Of a stretch of DNA of 53,993 nucleotides, positions 26,330 through 35,601 are shown piece after piece. Position 1 is the first letter of the stretch, and each line of letters starts with the position of its first letter. A model generated the notes under the pieces. That model saw only the letters and a program-made list of their open reading frames with translations, ran no database searches and was not told the origin of the DNA. Made by a program: the position numbers and the translations under genes. Source of the DNA: an uncultured Atopobium sp. (GTDB taxonomy: Bacteria > Actinomycetota > Coriobacteriia > Coriobacteriales > Atopobiaceae); contig CALIZS010000044.1 of the NCBI GenBank assembly GCA_938028565.1, positions 1-53,993 of the forward strand, given 5' to 3'.

Positions 26330-26550
26330 GAGAGAACCTCCACTTCGATGTTTTTGCAATCGGCACAATCAATCGCAACCACACTGTCTTGTTCAAATAC
26401 AAGAAGCGGTCTCCGTTTGGCATTCTGCACCATTTCAATGGAACAGCCTTCGGTAAGCCCTATGGCCGTTACGCGTGACACAAAGCGGTCTGTCCCCAAA
26501 ACGGATGTGATTACCCCTTTTTGTCCCGTTTCCATTTCATTGAGTTTCAT
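26326..26550 (-). CDS. Ferrous iron transport protein FeoA
   Basis: A 74-residue SH3-like protein that assists FeoB. The typical order is present: KLNEMETGQKGVI, then V-T-A-I-G-L-T-E-G-C-S-I-E-M, and a last strand after a conserved acidic loop. I chose the ATG at 26550 with AAAGGAAAT upstream; the longer frame from 26589 has no binding site. Its stop overlaps the feoB start. Confidence 0.93.
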   Translation of the reverse strand: MKLNEMETGQKGVITSVLGTDRFVSRVTAIGLTEGCSIEMVQNAKRRPLLVFEQDSVVAIDCADCKNIEVEVLS

Positions 26551-26697
26551 ATTATTTCCTTTAATCTCATAAGATGTATTGCTAAACACCTGTTAATTAA
26601 GGAGAATATCCAAGAAGTTAGATATATGCAACTCCATTTATCCTAAAATAGCTCCATATCTCGGATGTATTGTTAACGGAAAACAAGGCGGGAACCT

Positions 26698-27741
26698 ATG
26701 AAAAACTCTTTGCTATCCGATTTAGTTATTCGCAAGGGTATGACGCTTTCCTTCCAAAACGAGCGTATGGTGGAACTGAAGCTCTCTGACCCTATCGGAA
26801 AAGGTACGATGACGGGGTACGTACTTTCTCCTCATGTTGTGGTGTGTTTGGTAGATTTTGCATGTGAAGAATGCCCAAACATGGTGCCAGCAAGTCAGTT
26901 TTCCGGCACCGATATTGTGGAGCATATTAAAAACGTCACCAAGACCAATTCAGTTCCGAGAAGTACCGAAAACTCGGATGCCGACAAGTGGCTTTCAATT
27001 AACTACTGCATCGAAGGTCGTTGTGAAACCGATATCCCTCACGCAGGTGTTGCCGTAGTAAGCGAAACCGATGTATGCGTGAGCTTTTCTCACACATCAG
27101 ATGAGGGCTACGAGCCGCCTCGTTCGTTTCGCTATCCGCTTGCACGATACGTTGGTATCGAAGTATTCGTATGCACCGAGGTTCTCAATGAACCTGAATT
27201 CAGTCTTTTACGTGAAGCAGACAACGACGTAGTTTATACATGGAGTCAGGCAGGTCCGTCGGCAATATTTTCAGATGACAAGGAGCTTATAGCTCAGATA
27301 AAACGTGCAAGTTCTGCAACCCAATCAAGCGATTGGGTACAAGCAAAACTCGCAGTACTTGAGCTTCTTTGGGCGCTCTCTCGTCGCGATTACAACTTGG
27401 CTAAGCCGCAAACGCTGCTCACACCGACACAGTTGCACATGGCAAAGACAGCACGCGATCTAATAGAATCCTCACCCACCCAGCCTCATGACGCGCGAGA
27501 CATAGCCTCTGAAATGGGCATTTCCGCAACCACGCTTAACGGTTATTTCCAAAAAATGTACGGCATGACAATTGCTTCGTATGCACGCCAACAGCGAATC
27601 CGCTTAGCCAAGGAGACGCTCATGCAGGGAAAACGCGTTTCGATTGCGGCATGTGAAGCTGGATATAGCAATCCAAGTAAATTCGCTGCCGCATTCAAAC
27701 GCGAAACAGGCATGACACCCTCAGAGTTCCGAAAGAAATAG
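26698..27741 (+). CDS. AraC-family regulator divergent from feoAB (PchR-like)
   Basis: A 347-residue regulator. The N-terminal half is a cupin-like sensing domain with NYCIEGRCETDIP (about 100-112) and a later GIEVFVCTEVLNEP segment, as in PchR/RipA-type regulators. The C-terminal AraC domain has two helix-turn-helices: DIASEMGISATTLNGYFQKM (about 265-284) and SIAACEAGYSNPSKFAAAFK (about 318-337), closing with TGMTPSEFRKK. It is transcribed away from feoA with 147 bases between the starts, so it probably controls iron uptake genes. A paralogue lies at 40780-41754 beside the GC-rich transport module. Confidence 0.9.
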   Translation: MKNSLLSDLVIRKGMTLSFQNERMVELKLSDPIGKGTMTGYVLSPHVVVCLVDFACEECPNMVPASQFSGTDIVEHIKNVTKTNSVPRSTENSDADKWLSINYCIEGRCETDIPHAGVAVVSETDVCVSFSHTSDEGYEPPRSFRYPLARYVGIEVFVCTEVLNEPEFSLLREADNDVVYTWSQAGPSAIFSDDKELIAQIKRASSATQSSDWVQAKLAVLELLWALSRRDYNLAKPQTLLTPTQLHMAKTARDLIESSPTQPHDARDIASEMGISATTLNGYFQKMYGMTIASYARQQRIRLAKETLMQGKRVSIAACEAGYSNPSKFAAAFKRETGMTPSEFRKK

Positions 27742-27864
27742 TGATTGCCCACTATTCAGACTTAGGAGGAATGTTTAGGTCAAGCTCTGTCTTCTGCTTT
27801 TGCTCCGTCACAGTACCGTCCTTTGCACTGTTATTACAATAGTCCGTCACATAAAAACAATACG

Positions 27865-29397
27865 TTAACCGACCGTAAGCTCGTAGCCATCCTCTGACTT
27901 TTGTATTCTCCAGGTTATAGACGTAGCCGAACTCACTAAAGACGCATCGTGAGAAACAAGTAAAAGCGCCCCAGGATATGCGGACAGCAGTCGCTCAAGA
28001 GCCTCTGTGGATCCAAGGTCAAGATAATTCGTTGGCTCATCCATCACAAGAAGTTCAGGTGATTCCAAAATCCCTAACGCAAGCATGAGCTTTCTCATTT
28101 CACCCGGACTTACGATATCTCCCTCAAGAATACAATCTGGATCTGAGTTGAGCTGCGCCACAATGGAAAGCACCTGTCCTCGCTGGGCACTGGGAAGCTC
28201 TCTCATTTTCTTTAACGTTTTTTCTTTCTGCAATACATCGGGTTCCTGAGGAATATACAGTACCCTTGTGTCGGCGCGACCTGTATTTGCAAAGGCGGCA
28301 TCACTAGAACTCATATCAGTGGAAATGCTCGTAATGATTTTCTTGATCAAAGTAGTCTTGCCAGATCCATTGTCTCCAACAAGTCCAATATGATCTGTAT
28401 TGCCGATAAAAAGTGCTGGAAAACTAAGCAAAGACTCACCAACGGAAATGTGGCCAGGTTCCATCCTAAAGAGAACCTTTCTTCTACTCGGTTCGGTGTC
28501 AAGCCACACGTGAGCGTCATACCGTTTTTCAACTTTACTATTAGCAACGTTATCTTCTGCTTTTTCAAGCCTGCTCTGTATACGAGCGGACAACTTGCCC
28601 GCCTTTCCATCTTGACCAGAAATAATGTAGTGGCGCTTTTTTGCCCTTGCATCACTATCGTTCTTTGCAATACCCTTTCCACTCCTACGTGCTTGTACCC
28701 GAGACGCTTCTTCTCTACGACGTTGAACTTCTTGCTCTATTTGTGCCTTCTCTTTTTGTGCTATGTCTCGAGCATGAATTACACTTGAACGCTCTAAAGC
28801 TACCTGCGAAGATGCCTGCGAATACCCACCAGGCCGCATAGTAGCTGTACCGTTTGTTATAAACAGACATTGCGAACAAAGCGCATCAAGCAATTCTCGG
28901 TCATGTGAAATGAGTACGCCAACACCTTTAAATTTTGACAACGCTGTAAACAAAGCATGCCGAGTGGATGCGTCAACATGGTTGGTAGGTTCATCAACAA
29001 CAAGTACATCGGGAGTAGACCACAGTGCACACGCAATCTGAAGACGCTTCTGTTGCCCGCAAGAAAGTGTGTCAAAGCGCCAAGACCAATCATCCTCAAT
29101 AGACACTTCATTTCTTAACCTTATTGCCAAATCATCATACGCAACCGCAAAATCAAAGAGATTACTAGGAGATTCATTTGCACTCTGAGCACAATATGTC
29201 GAGAAAAGCGAAGGGCTCACAACTCCCACATCAGGCTGCAATAAACCACACACAATACGTGCAAGCGTTGTCTTACCAGAGCCATTATCGCCAACAAAAC
29301 CTGTCCATCCTTCTAGAAGCGTACCAGTCACCTTACGTAAAGTAGGTTCCACTGCTGATGGATAGGTATACTCAATATTTGATAGATTAAGCTGCAT
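27865..29397 (-). CDS. ABC-F family ATP-binding protein
   Basis: A soluble protein with two ABC domains and no membrane part. Domain 1: Walker A GDNGSGKTT (about 37-45), signature LSCGQQKRLQIA, Walker B VLVVDEPTNHVD. Domain 2: Walker A GDNGSGKTT again (about 345), signature SPGEMRKLMLALGI, Walker B LLVMDEPTNYLD. A basic coiled-coil linker with KAQIEQEVQRRREE and ARRSGKGIAKND joins them. ABC-F proteins act on the ribosome, either in translation control or in protecting it from antibiotics. I chose the ATG at 29397 with GAGG upstream. It is a single gene without a recognisable leader peptide; resistance function is possible but unproven. Confidence 0.9.
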   Translation of the reverse strand: MQLNLSNIEYTYPSAVEPTLRKVTGTLLEGWTGFVGDNGSGKTTLARIVCGLLQPDVGVVSPSLFSTYCAQSANESPSNLFDFAVAYDDLAIRLRNEVSIEDDWSWRFDTLSCGQQKRLQIACALWSTPDVLVVDEPTNHVDASTRHALFTALSKFKGVGVLISHDRELLDALCSQCLFITNGTATMRPGGYSQASSQVALERSSVIHARDIAQKEKAQIEQEVQRRREEASRVQARRSGKGIAKNDSDARAKKRHYIISGQDGKAGKLSARIQSRLEKAEDNVANSKVEKRYDAHVWLDTEPSRRKVLFRMEPGHISVGESLLSFPALFIGNTDHIGLVGDNGSGKTTLIKKIITSISTDMSSSDAAFANTGRADTRVLYIPQEPDVLQKEKTLKKMRELPSAQRGQVLSIVAQLNSDPDCILEGDIVSPGEMRKLMLALGILESPELLVMDEPTNYLDLGSTEALERLLSAYPGALLLVSHDASLVSSATSITWRIQKSEDGYELTVG

Positions 29398-29671
29398 GTT
29401 ACCTCGGTTCTGCCGAAGGCTATACGGAGCAGCATGCAAATTATAAGCTTCAACTGTATCTAACTTTGAATATATCTAACTGCAAAGATATCGTTATTTG
29501 GTGTATTAAGACATGAATAAGCGATGCTGCACCCGTAATAGCCGTCGGCGACGTTACGTGTATTCGGGTTTTTGAGTATCGCTAGTTCTTCATGCACCTA
29601 ATCCCTTCTCGTACCGGCGCTTGCCAAAGGCTCCGGCAGACTGTTAAAACCATAGTAGTCTTGGAAACGCA

Positions 29672-29961
29672 TTAAGACAAGAGAGCCTTGGTGGGGCGAG
29701 AAGTCCATCTATTGGTTCGTGTATCTGAGATTCTTGTCTCATGCAGACAGTCGCTGAGGAGGTTGTCGGCCAGATTATCGACAATGACATCCGCTTGCGC
29801 CACAAAATACGCAACCGGTCCATCTTTAAAAAGGTGATGACCTCCTGTGGGTTGGTGATTCCATCTTTCTGCATTCTCTGCCAGACGCCATCAGCCTTGT
29901 TCGTCACTGCCTCGGCAATCATGTGGCTAACCGTCTCCCTTTGGCCATCATAGATAACGAA
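29672..29961 (-). pseudogene. Frameshifted remnant of an unknown small protein
   Basis: A stop-limited minus-strand frame reads FVIYDGQRETVSHM and on through ADGVWQRMQKDG and TNPQEVITFLKMD with protein-like composition. It then dissolves, while the +1 frame continues sensibly as NGPVAYFVAQADVIVDNLADN to a stop at 29672-29674. A TAG lies directly before the Phe and no start codon with a ribosome binding site exists. This suggests the remains of a gene with a lost start and one frameshift near 29822. I do not recognise the family. Confidence 0.35.
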
Positions 29962-29981
29962 CTACGTACACTTGAAGATAC

Positions 29982-30779
29982 TTAAGCTTGCAATTCTGAA
30001 CACCAACTATAGACGCTAACTTCTGGAGTTTCTTGAGTTTTATTATTCTCGAAACATCTCTTGTAATTCAGCGGGTTGGTTAGCGATCGAGGATCATTAT
30101 TGGAGGGGGTTAGTCTCAACTTCAAAAATGTTACCAGTTTATAAAACCAAGTTACTACTTTATAAAACCAATATCGAGACAACTTGCCGTTTTCTCTTCT
30201 GATCCAACAGTGTCCAGCGGCATCCTCAAAAATGAATGTATCAACTTTCCATTTCTCGTCGTTAATAATCGGCCGCACTTTACCAATTGTTTCTTTAATT
30301 GCAGATAGTTCCTCAGGATACGTCCAAGGACGCTTATCGGTTTTGTCGTTATTGACAACAGCGAATGAAATGAACTCCCCGGGCACTAAGATGGGCTGAA
30401 GGAGGAGTGTCCTCACCTTCTCAGGCTGTATCAGCCCTTCTTTACATCTCTCGCCGTTTTTCATTTTGTACGCTTTGCCATAGACAGCTAGATTTCTAAT
30501 GGGGGTCTGCGATTGGTTGAGCAATATTATTCCGGCATGGTACTGTGGTTTATCTTCATGCGGAGGCTGTCCGAACTTATTGCGACTATTTCGGGAATCG
30601 TTTTCTTCCTTCTCGTTACAGCAGTCATCGTCAACGCGCACCCACCAAGCACTGATCTGTTCAGCCTGAGCTCTGAGCTTTTCTTTCTGACCTTGATAGA
30701 TTTGAAAGAGTCCTATAGCTGAACCCATGACAGCCAATACTGGCATTGCAATATCTTTGATAAACGACATAAAATCCAT
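29982..30779 (-). CDS. Predicted membrane-anchored protein of unknown function
   Basis: A 265-residue protein with one N-terminal hydrophobic helix (IAMPVLAVMGSAIGLFQIY, about 9-27) and a soluble domain facing one side. It includes a charged low-complexity stretch (residues about 55-75) and a beta-rich core (YHAGIILLNQSQTPIRNLAVYG). This resembles phage- or plasmid-borne single-helix proteins of unknown function, but I cannot name a family. I chose the ATG at 30779, with GGAG six bases upstream, over a TTG four codons earlier. It is monocistronic, next to a gene remnant and a truncated adhesin gene. Confidence 0.6.
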   Translation of the reverse strand: MDFMSFIKDIAMPVLAVMGSAIGLFQIYQGQKEKLRAQAEQISAWWVRVDDDCCNEKEENDSRNSRNKFGQPPHEDKPQYHAGIILLNQSQTPIRNLAVYGKAYKMKNGERCKEGLIQPEKVRTLLLQPILVPGEFISFAVVNNDKTDKRPWTYPEELSAIKETIGKVRPIINDEKWKVDTFIFEDAAGHCWIRRENGKLSRYWFYKVVTWFYKLVTFLKLRLTPSNNDPRSLTNPLNYKRCFENNKTQETPEVSVYSWCSELQA

Positions 30780-31079
30780 TAGACGCTCCAAAAAACATTA
30801 TCGATTCGAATATCATTAGTACTGTCCCCCGTCGTTTGAAAAGGACTGCTTTCTCTATAGTAAAACATCATCATTCTCAATTACATTGAGCTTGCATATT
30901 GGAAGGTAATTAGCTCATCTTCGGAACACCCATATAGGCGTGAATCAACTCATAGAAAGTGCAGAACGGCTCAAAGCGACACACGACTTATGTTAAATAA
31001 GGGAGAAAGAAGAGGCATAGTACAAATGCAATTTTTTCATCCCCGTTATAAATAAAGAGAGTCGGTTGAATGAGAGTAA
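30780..31079. other. Intergenic, no gene seen
   Basis: An AT-rich stretch directly upstream of the truncated Cna-B gene. I looked for the missing signal peptide and first domains of that gene in all three plus-strand frames and did not find them. Confidence 0.45.
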
Positions 31080-32180
31080 GAGCTGCAGAGGACAAGCAAA
31101 GCCTCCTATACTATTCCTTCTGCAGGAGGTACAGGTGAGGGCTATGCCTATACAATTAAAATCAAGAAGGTTGATGAAGCTGGACAGCCTCTTACAGGTG
31201 CCGTTTTTGACGTCATTCGTAATCGATCTGGACTATCAGTTGGACAAGTGACAACCGATGCCAATGGTGAGGCAGAACTCAAGCAGATGCTGAGTGATAA
31301 CTATACGATAAAAGAGACCAAAGCCCCCAATGGATATGACACAGCCGATGATCAAGGAATAACTTCGACGGAATTCTCTCCGGCAAACCAGACGATAACT
31401 AAAACATTTGTCAATAAAAAGACTCCCACGACTATCGATGTTACTGTTAAGAAGGTTTGGGATGATGTAGACAACCAGGATGGCTTAAGACCCACATCTA
31501 TTACGGTACGTCTTCTTGCCGACGGTGTTGATACAGGCAAGACGTTAACTCTTGATAAAAATGGTTCTTGGCAGGGCTCCTTTACGGGTCTAAATGAGAA
31601 GAACGCTTCAGGTCAGACAATTACCTATACCGTAAAGGAAGATCCAACGATTGCCAGCTATATCCCAACGATTACCGGTAATGCGACAAGTGGATATACC
31701 ATTACTAACTCGCATACACCTGAGGTCACGTCCATTTCTGTTACTAAAAAGTGGGTTGGTCCTACAGGTTCTGCCGTTACCGTGAAGCTCCTTGCAAATG
31801 GTAGCGACAGTGGGAAAACACTGACGCTGGATGCAGCTGGTAACTGGACAGGAACCTTTAGCAATCTTCCTAAATTCAAAGACGGTACTGAGATCGTCTA
31901 TACGGTCAAAGAGGATGACATTGCCAACTACACTGTTGCCATTACCGGAGACGCCACAACAGGCTTTACCATCACCAATACAGAAGTTCCTCACGACACT
32001 CCAAAGCCAAAAGAAGACACACCTAAGAAGTCCAACAGAAAACCTGCTAAGAAATCCGGTGGGGTTGTCCCTTATACGGGAGACTCAAACGCTACAGGTA
32101 TTGCAATCGCACTTGCCTCTGCAGCAGTAGTCCTTATCGGCGGCGGAGTATATCTTCGTCGTAGAGGCTACCGTGAATAA
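31080..32180 (+). pseudogene. 5'-truncated Cna-B/SpaA-type surface protein
   Basis: The frame is open from a TAA at 31077-31079 and is coding at once: a SpaA-like prealbumin domain (IKIKKVDEAGQPLTGAVFDV, then YTIKETKAPNGY), two Cna-B repeats (starting VTVKKVWDD and VTKKWVG), a Lys/Pro-rich spacer, a VPYTG sortase motif, a hydrophobic helix and an RRR tail. The first usable start is a GTG at 31248 inside the first domain, without a ribosome binding site. The signal peptide and the rest of the 5' end are absent. It resembles the fragment at 404-1507 in design but not closely in sequence. Like that one it is a relic or silent cassette of a pilin or adhesin. Confidence 0.8.
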
Positions 32181-32214
32181 CGACTTTATTAGCTAGATCT
32201 CACAGGTAAGAACA

Positions 32215-32248
32215 AAACAGGGTCACATCAAAAGGTGTGGCCCTGTTT
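32215..32248 (+). terminator. Terminator after the second Cna-B gene
   Basis: A 15-base stem with two G-U pairs (AAACAGGGTCACATC and GGTGTGGCCCTGTTT) and loop AAAA, ending in a short T run. Confidence 0.75.
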
Positions 32249-32332
32249 GTATGATGCTTTGTATCAACTAAGACTAAGTTTGCATGACAATTACTGAACA
32301 GTTATCACATACATTACGACAAGTTCTTCTCG

Positions 32333-32887
32333 CTACTCTTTGATAGCAAGCTCCTGCTTTAGCTGGCGGATGCGCTTGCGATACGGTTTTGCAAAAACAA
32401 AGAATTCAATAGCCGCAGCAATTATGAATACAATGCTTGTCCCAATGAGAATACTGAAAGCGACAGGAGATACCTGTTGAGTGAGAATTCCATTTACACA
32501 AAATACCAGTACAAAGAAAAGCTGTGAAATTATAATGCGGGGCCAAAAATCGGCCTTTTGAGCTTGGACGAGGCGAGACTTCAGATCGCTGTGGAGAACA
32601 AAGGGGGCTCCGTCGTCCTTCTTGCGCAGGTAAGCTCGGCCGGCAGAGATAGATACGATTTCAATACCCATATCTTCAAGGAAGCTGAGGTAATCGCGGC
32701 TTTCTTTTGAGGTTGTGCCTAAGATCTCAATGGCATATTGCCACGCATGAGGCTTGCTTGTAATAAATGTGTACGTTCCGCCGCGATAGTTAACCAGTTC
32801 TTTGCCCTGTGCGCTCATTTGATTGAGCCATGCTTCTTCTGCATCAAAGTCGGTAAAGAATTTTTTGATTGTTGTTGAGGTGCTCAT
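32333..32887 (-). CDS. DUF2812 domain membrane protein
   Basis: A 184-residue protein. The N-terminal half is the DUF2812 domain (KKFFTDFDAEEAWLNQMSAQGKE region, split by family, then the W-Q-Y-A-I-E strand). The C-terminal half has two membrane helices (about 118-140 and 148-168) and a basic tail. I chose the ATG at 32887 with GGAGG seven bases upstream, just past the stop of the PadR gene. PadR-DUF2812 pairs are common in Gram-positive bacteria. The membrane protein is probably what the regulator controls or answers to; its function is unknown. Confidence 0.82.
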   Translation of the reverse strand: MSTSTTIKKFFTDFDAEEAWLNQMSAQGKELVNYRGGTYTFITSKPHAWQYAIEILGTTSKESRDYLSFLEDMGIEIVSISAGRAYLRKKDDGAPFVLHSDLKSRLVQAQKADFWPRIIISQLFFVLVFCVNGILTQQVSPVAFSILIGTSIVFIIAAAIEFFVFAKPYRKRIRQLKQELAIKE

Positions 32888-32889
32888 AA

Positions 32890-33228
32890 TCAAGCCTCCT
32901 TTGTATTGGCTGTGTTGATGACGCTTTGTGCGTTAGCGAGAAGTGCCTGTAGTCGATTAACTTCCTGCAAAAAAGCTTGCTTGCCCTGCTGAGTGATTCG
33001 GTACTCTTTTTTACGATCGCTGGGTTGATTGTGCAGAGCCTCAATCCAACCTTTTTCAATGAGCGAATTAATGGCGCCGTAAAGTGTACCCGCTCCGATG
33101 GTAACTCGACCGTCAGTAATCTCTTGGACGTTTTGCATAATGGCATATCCGTGCATAGGTTGATAAAGAGAAAGAAGAATGTAAAACGTCGGTTCAGTGA
33201 GTGCACCGGAATCGATTGCCTTTGTCAT
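32890..33228 (-). CDS. PadR-family transcriptional regulator
   Basis: A 112-residue winged-helix regulator. It opens with TEPTFYILLSLYQPMHGYAIMQ (family region around residues 12-32), has the recognition segment GAGTLYGAINSLIEKGWIE (about 46-64) and the wing DRKKEYRITQQGKQAFLQE (about 71-89), then a dimerisation helix. The stop lies two bases before the DUF2812 start codon. The promoter carries a long perfect inverted repeat, so the operon is probably self-regulated. Confidence 0.92.
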   Translation of the reverse strand: MTKAIDSGALTEPTFYILLSLYQPMHGYAIMQNVQEITDGRVTIGAGTLYGAINSLIEKGWIEALHNQPSDRKKEYRITQQGKQAFLQEVNRLQALLANAQSVINTANTKEA

Positions 33229-33269
33229 AACCCCTCCTTTCGCTGTGTAACTATGACGAAAAACAGAAC

Positions 33270-33329
33270 TACGACTCTCGATATATCGACTAACGTTATA
33301 TCGTTATCCATAATATATCGAGAGTCGTA
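33270..33329 (-). promoter_or_regulatory. 17-base perfect inverted repeat, probable PadR operator
   Basis: TACGACTCTCGATATAT (33270-33286) is repeated inverted at 33313-33329, 26 bases apart. Inside lie the palindrome CGATATATCG and further ATATCG words. It is 40-100 bases upstream of the PadR start, covering the expected promoter. Confidence 0.7.
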
Positions 33330-33399
33330 ATAGTTGTCGAGAAGATTTTAGAAAATTTTTTGAGGTTTTGATTCGCCGTTCTTCAGGCTCGTCAGTGTC

Positions 33400-35229
33400 T
33401 TATTCGACCGTTACTGACTTTGCTAGATTTCTCGGCTTATCGACATCACAGCCACGCGCAAGAGCCACGGAGCGCGCAAACAGTTGAAGAGGTACCGAGG
33501 CGATGATCGGTGAGAATGCGTCTCTGACTTTAGGTACGTAGATGACATGGTCGGCATGCTTTTTGATTTCCTGATCGCCTTCAGTTGCCACGGCAATAAT
33601 CATGGCGCCGCGTGCTCGGGATTCCTGGATATTGGAGATCATCTTGTCGTATACCGGGGAGTTAGTTGCCACGGCAATGACAGGATATCCTTTGGACAGA
33701 AGTGCAATGGGACCATGCTTCATCTCTCCGGCCGCGTATGCCTCGGCATGAAGATAGCTGATCTCCTTGAGTTTGAGGGCGCCTTCGTAACAGATGGCAG
33801 CTCCCATGCCACGACCAATGAACAAGGCATCATTGGCATCTTTACAGGCCTGTGCCGCGATGTCGATAGCCTTTGTATCGCTGAGAACCTCCTCGACCTG
33901 CTCGGCGGTGTCGGCAAGTTCCTTAAAGAGCAGGCGTATCTGAGCGATTGAGAGCTTTCCTTTTGCCTGCGCAAGAACCATGGCAAGAAGCGTCAGGCTC
34001 ACAATCTGGCCGAGGAAAGATTTGGTTGAGGCAACGGCAATCTCCTTGTTAGCCTTAGTGTAGATAACACCATCGGATTCACGAGCCACAGGGCTTCCAA
34101 TGACATTGGTGATGCCAAAAACCTTAGCGCCTTTGATGCGGGCGTCGCGGATGGCAGCAAGAGTATCGGCAGTCTCGCCGGACTGAGAAACGGCAACTAC
34201 CAGCGTTGACGGAGTAATAATGGGGTTGCGATAACGAAATTCGCTCGCAGCTTCAACTTCGACAGGTATGCGTGCCCAACCTTCGATAAGCTGACGGGCG
34301 ATAAGACCGGCGTGGTAGCTGGTTCCGCAGGCAATGATATAAACGCGATCAATTAAACGGAGCTGTTCCAAGGACATGCCCAGCTCATCAATGGAAAGTA
34401 CGCCGTTGGTCAGACGTCCTGCAAGGGTATCGCGGATGACACGAGGCTGCTCATGGATTTCTTTGAGCATAAAATCGGGGTAGCCGCCCTTCTCGACAAC
34501 ATCAACATCCCAATCAACATGCATAACTTTAGGTTGAATGGGATTTCCATCAGCATCGGTATAGCTGATGCCATCGGGCTCCATAACGGCAAACTCGTTG
34601 TCGCCAAGGACGGTAACGTCTCGGGAGGCTTCAATGACTGCGATAATATCGGATGCAACGTAGCTGCCCTTCTCGCCGTGTGCAAGGACGATGGGAGAAT
34701 CTTTGCGAGTAACTACAATGCGACCGGGTTCCTGAGAGCATATAACAGCAAGGCCATAGGTTCCTACAATTTGCGAGCATGCCTTGGCAACAGCATCGCG
34801 AAGGTTGCCTCTATAGGCTTCTTCAATAAGGTGAGAAACGACTTCAGTATCGGTATCGCTGCGGAATTTGTGCCCCCGAGCCTCAAGCTGCTCACGGAGT
34901 TCGGCAAAGTTCTCGATGATGCCATTATGTACGACGGCAATTTTATTGTCACAAGAGGTATGTGGGTGGGCGTTGCGCTCACTTGGAGCGCCGTGTGTTG
35001 CCCAGCGGGTATGTCCGATGCCACAGGGGCTTGCATTATTGAGGTACTCCACCGCTTCAGCTAATCCCGCAACCTTTCCTACGCGATGTACGACCGTAAG
35101 TTCTTCGTTGGTTGCGTTTTGCAAAGCAATACCGGCAGAATCATACCCACGGTATTCGAGACGTTTAAGACCTTCGATAAGGGTATCTTTTGCGCTTTGG
35201 TGTCCAGTAAAACCAACGATGCCGCACAT
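33400..35229 (-). CDS. Glutamine--fructose-6-phosphate aminotransferase
   Basis: GlmS makes glucosamine-6-phosphate from fructose-6-phosphate and glutamine for peptidoglycan synthesis. The start must be the ATG at 35229 (AGGAGCT-like box upstream), because Cys2 of MCGIVGF is the catalytic nucleophile after Met removal. The glutaminase domain has HTRWATHG and HNGIIENF, followed by two SIS domains (ACGTSYHAG, SQSGETADT, STKSFLGQ, GRGMGA) and the usual end KPRNLAKSVTVE. At 609 residues it is full length. I see no glmS ribozyme in the 370-base leader. Monocistronic. Confidence 0.97.
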   Translation of the reverse strand: MCGIVGFTGHQSAKDTLIEGLKRLEYRGYDSAGIALQNATNEELTVVHRVGKVAGLAEAVEYLNNASPCGIGHTRWATHGAPSERNAHPHTSCDNKIAVVHNGIIENFAELREQLEARGHKFRSDTDTEVVSHLIEEAYRGNLRDAVAKACSQIVGTYGLAVICSQEPGRIVVTRKDSPIVLAHGEKGSYVASDIIAVIEASRDVTVLGDNEFAVMEPDGISYTDADGNPIQPKVMHVDWDVDVVEKGGYPDFMLKEIHEQPRVIRDTLAGRLTNGVLSIDELGMSLEQLRLIDRVYIIACGTSYHAGLIARQLIEGWARIPVEVEAASEFRYRNPIITPSTLVVAVSQSGETADTLAAIRDARIKGAKVFGITNVIGSPVARESDGVIYTKANKEIAVASTKSFLGQIVSLTLLAMVLAQAKGKLSIAQIRLLFKELADTAEQVEEVLSDTKAIDIAAQACKDANDALFIGRGMGAAICYEGALKLKEISYLHAEAYAAGEMKHGPIALLSKGYPVIAVATNSPVYDKMISNIQESRARGAMIIAVATEGDQEIKKHADHVIYVPKVRDAFSPIIASVPLQLFARSVALARGCDVDKPRNLAKSVTVE

Positions 35230-35380
35230 ATATAAGCTCCAATCGTGTGCTTCTGGGAGTGTCACAGAAACGATTAGTTTTAATCAACCCACTCTATTTT
35301 AGCGAGTTATATAGGCAAACTTGTATGGTATTAAAAATGAAGATCGGAGTATACAAAATGATGTAACAATGCTATTTGAA

Positions 35381-35475
35381 TATTTACCACGGCAGTTGGC
35401 TAATATTCACCACGGCAGTTGGCAAGTATTTACCACGGCAGTTGGCAAGTATTTGCCGCAGTAGTTGGCAAATAC
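35381..35475. repeat. 23-24-base tandem repeat (TATTTACCACGGCAGTTGGCAAG)
   Basis: Four consecutive units, the outer two degenerate, lie in the 372-base spacer between glmS and the ECF operon. The conserved core is CCACGGCAGTTGGCAAGTA. There are no spacers of unique sequence between the units, so this is not a CRISPR array. It may be a cluster of binding sites or a variable-number repeat. The rest of the spacer holds the ECF promoter (TTGACT near 35537) and no gene. Confidence 0.75.
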
Positions 35476-35601
35476 TTATCGGAAAGCGAATAGCAGCTAT
35501 ACGATACAAACGGAACATAATGATACGAATGGGCTATTGACTGCGATTCTATATGTCTATCCTTTAGAAGTTAGATAGAGCTAACCGAAAGGAGACGCAT
35601 T

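Noticed and set aside
26590..26697. DtxR/IdeR or Fur box between feoA and the AraC gene
   Set aside because: Only half-site-like TATCCTAA was visible; no convincing inverted repeat of either consensus.
29520..29580. Possible rho-independent terminator with CCCG...CGGG stem and T5
   Set aside because: The stem is interrupted and no plus-strand gene lies upstream that it could serve.
35381..35475. Possible CRISPR array
   Set aside because: The units are head to tail without unique spacers of constant length and no cas gene is present.
35230..35601. glmS ribozyme or other riboswitch upstream of glmS
   Set aside because: The spacer shows only tandem repeats and a promoter for the divergent operon; nothing resembles the ribozyme core.
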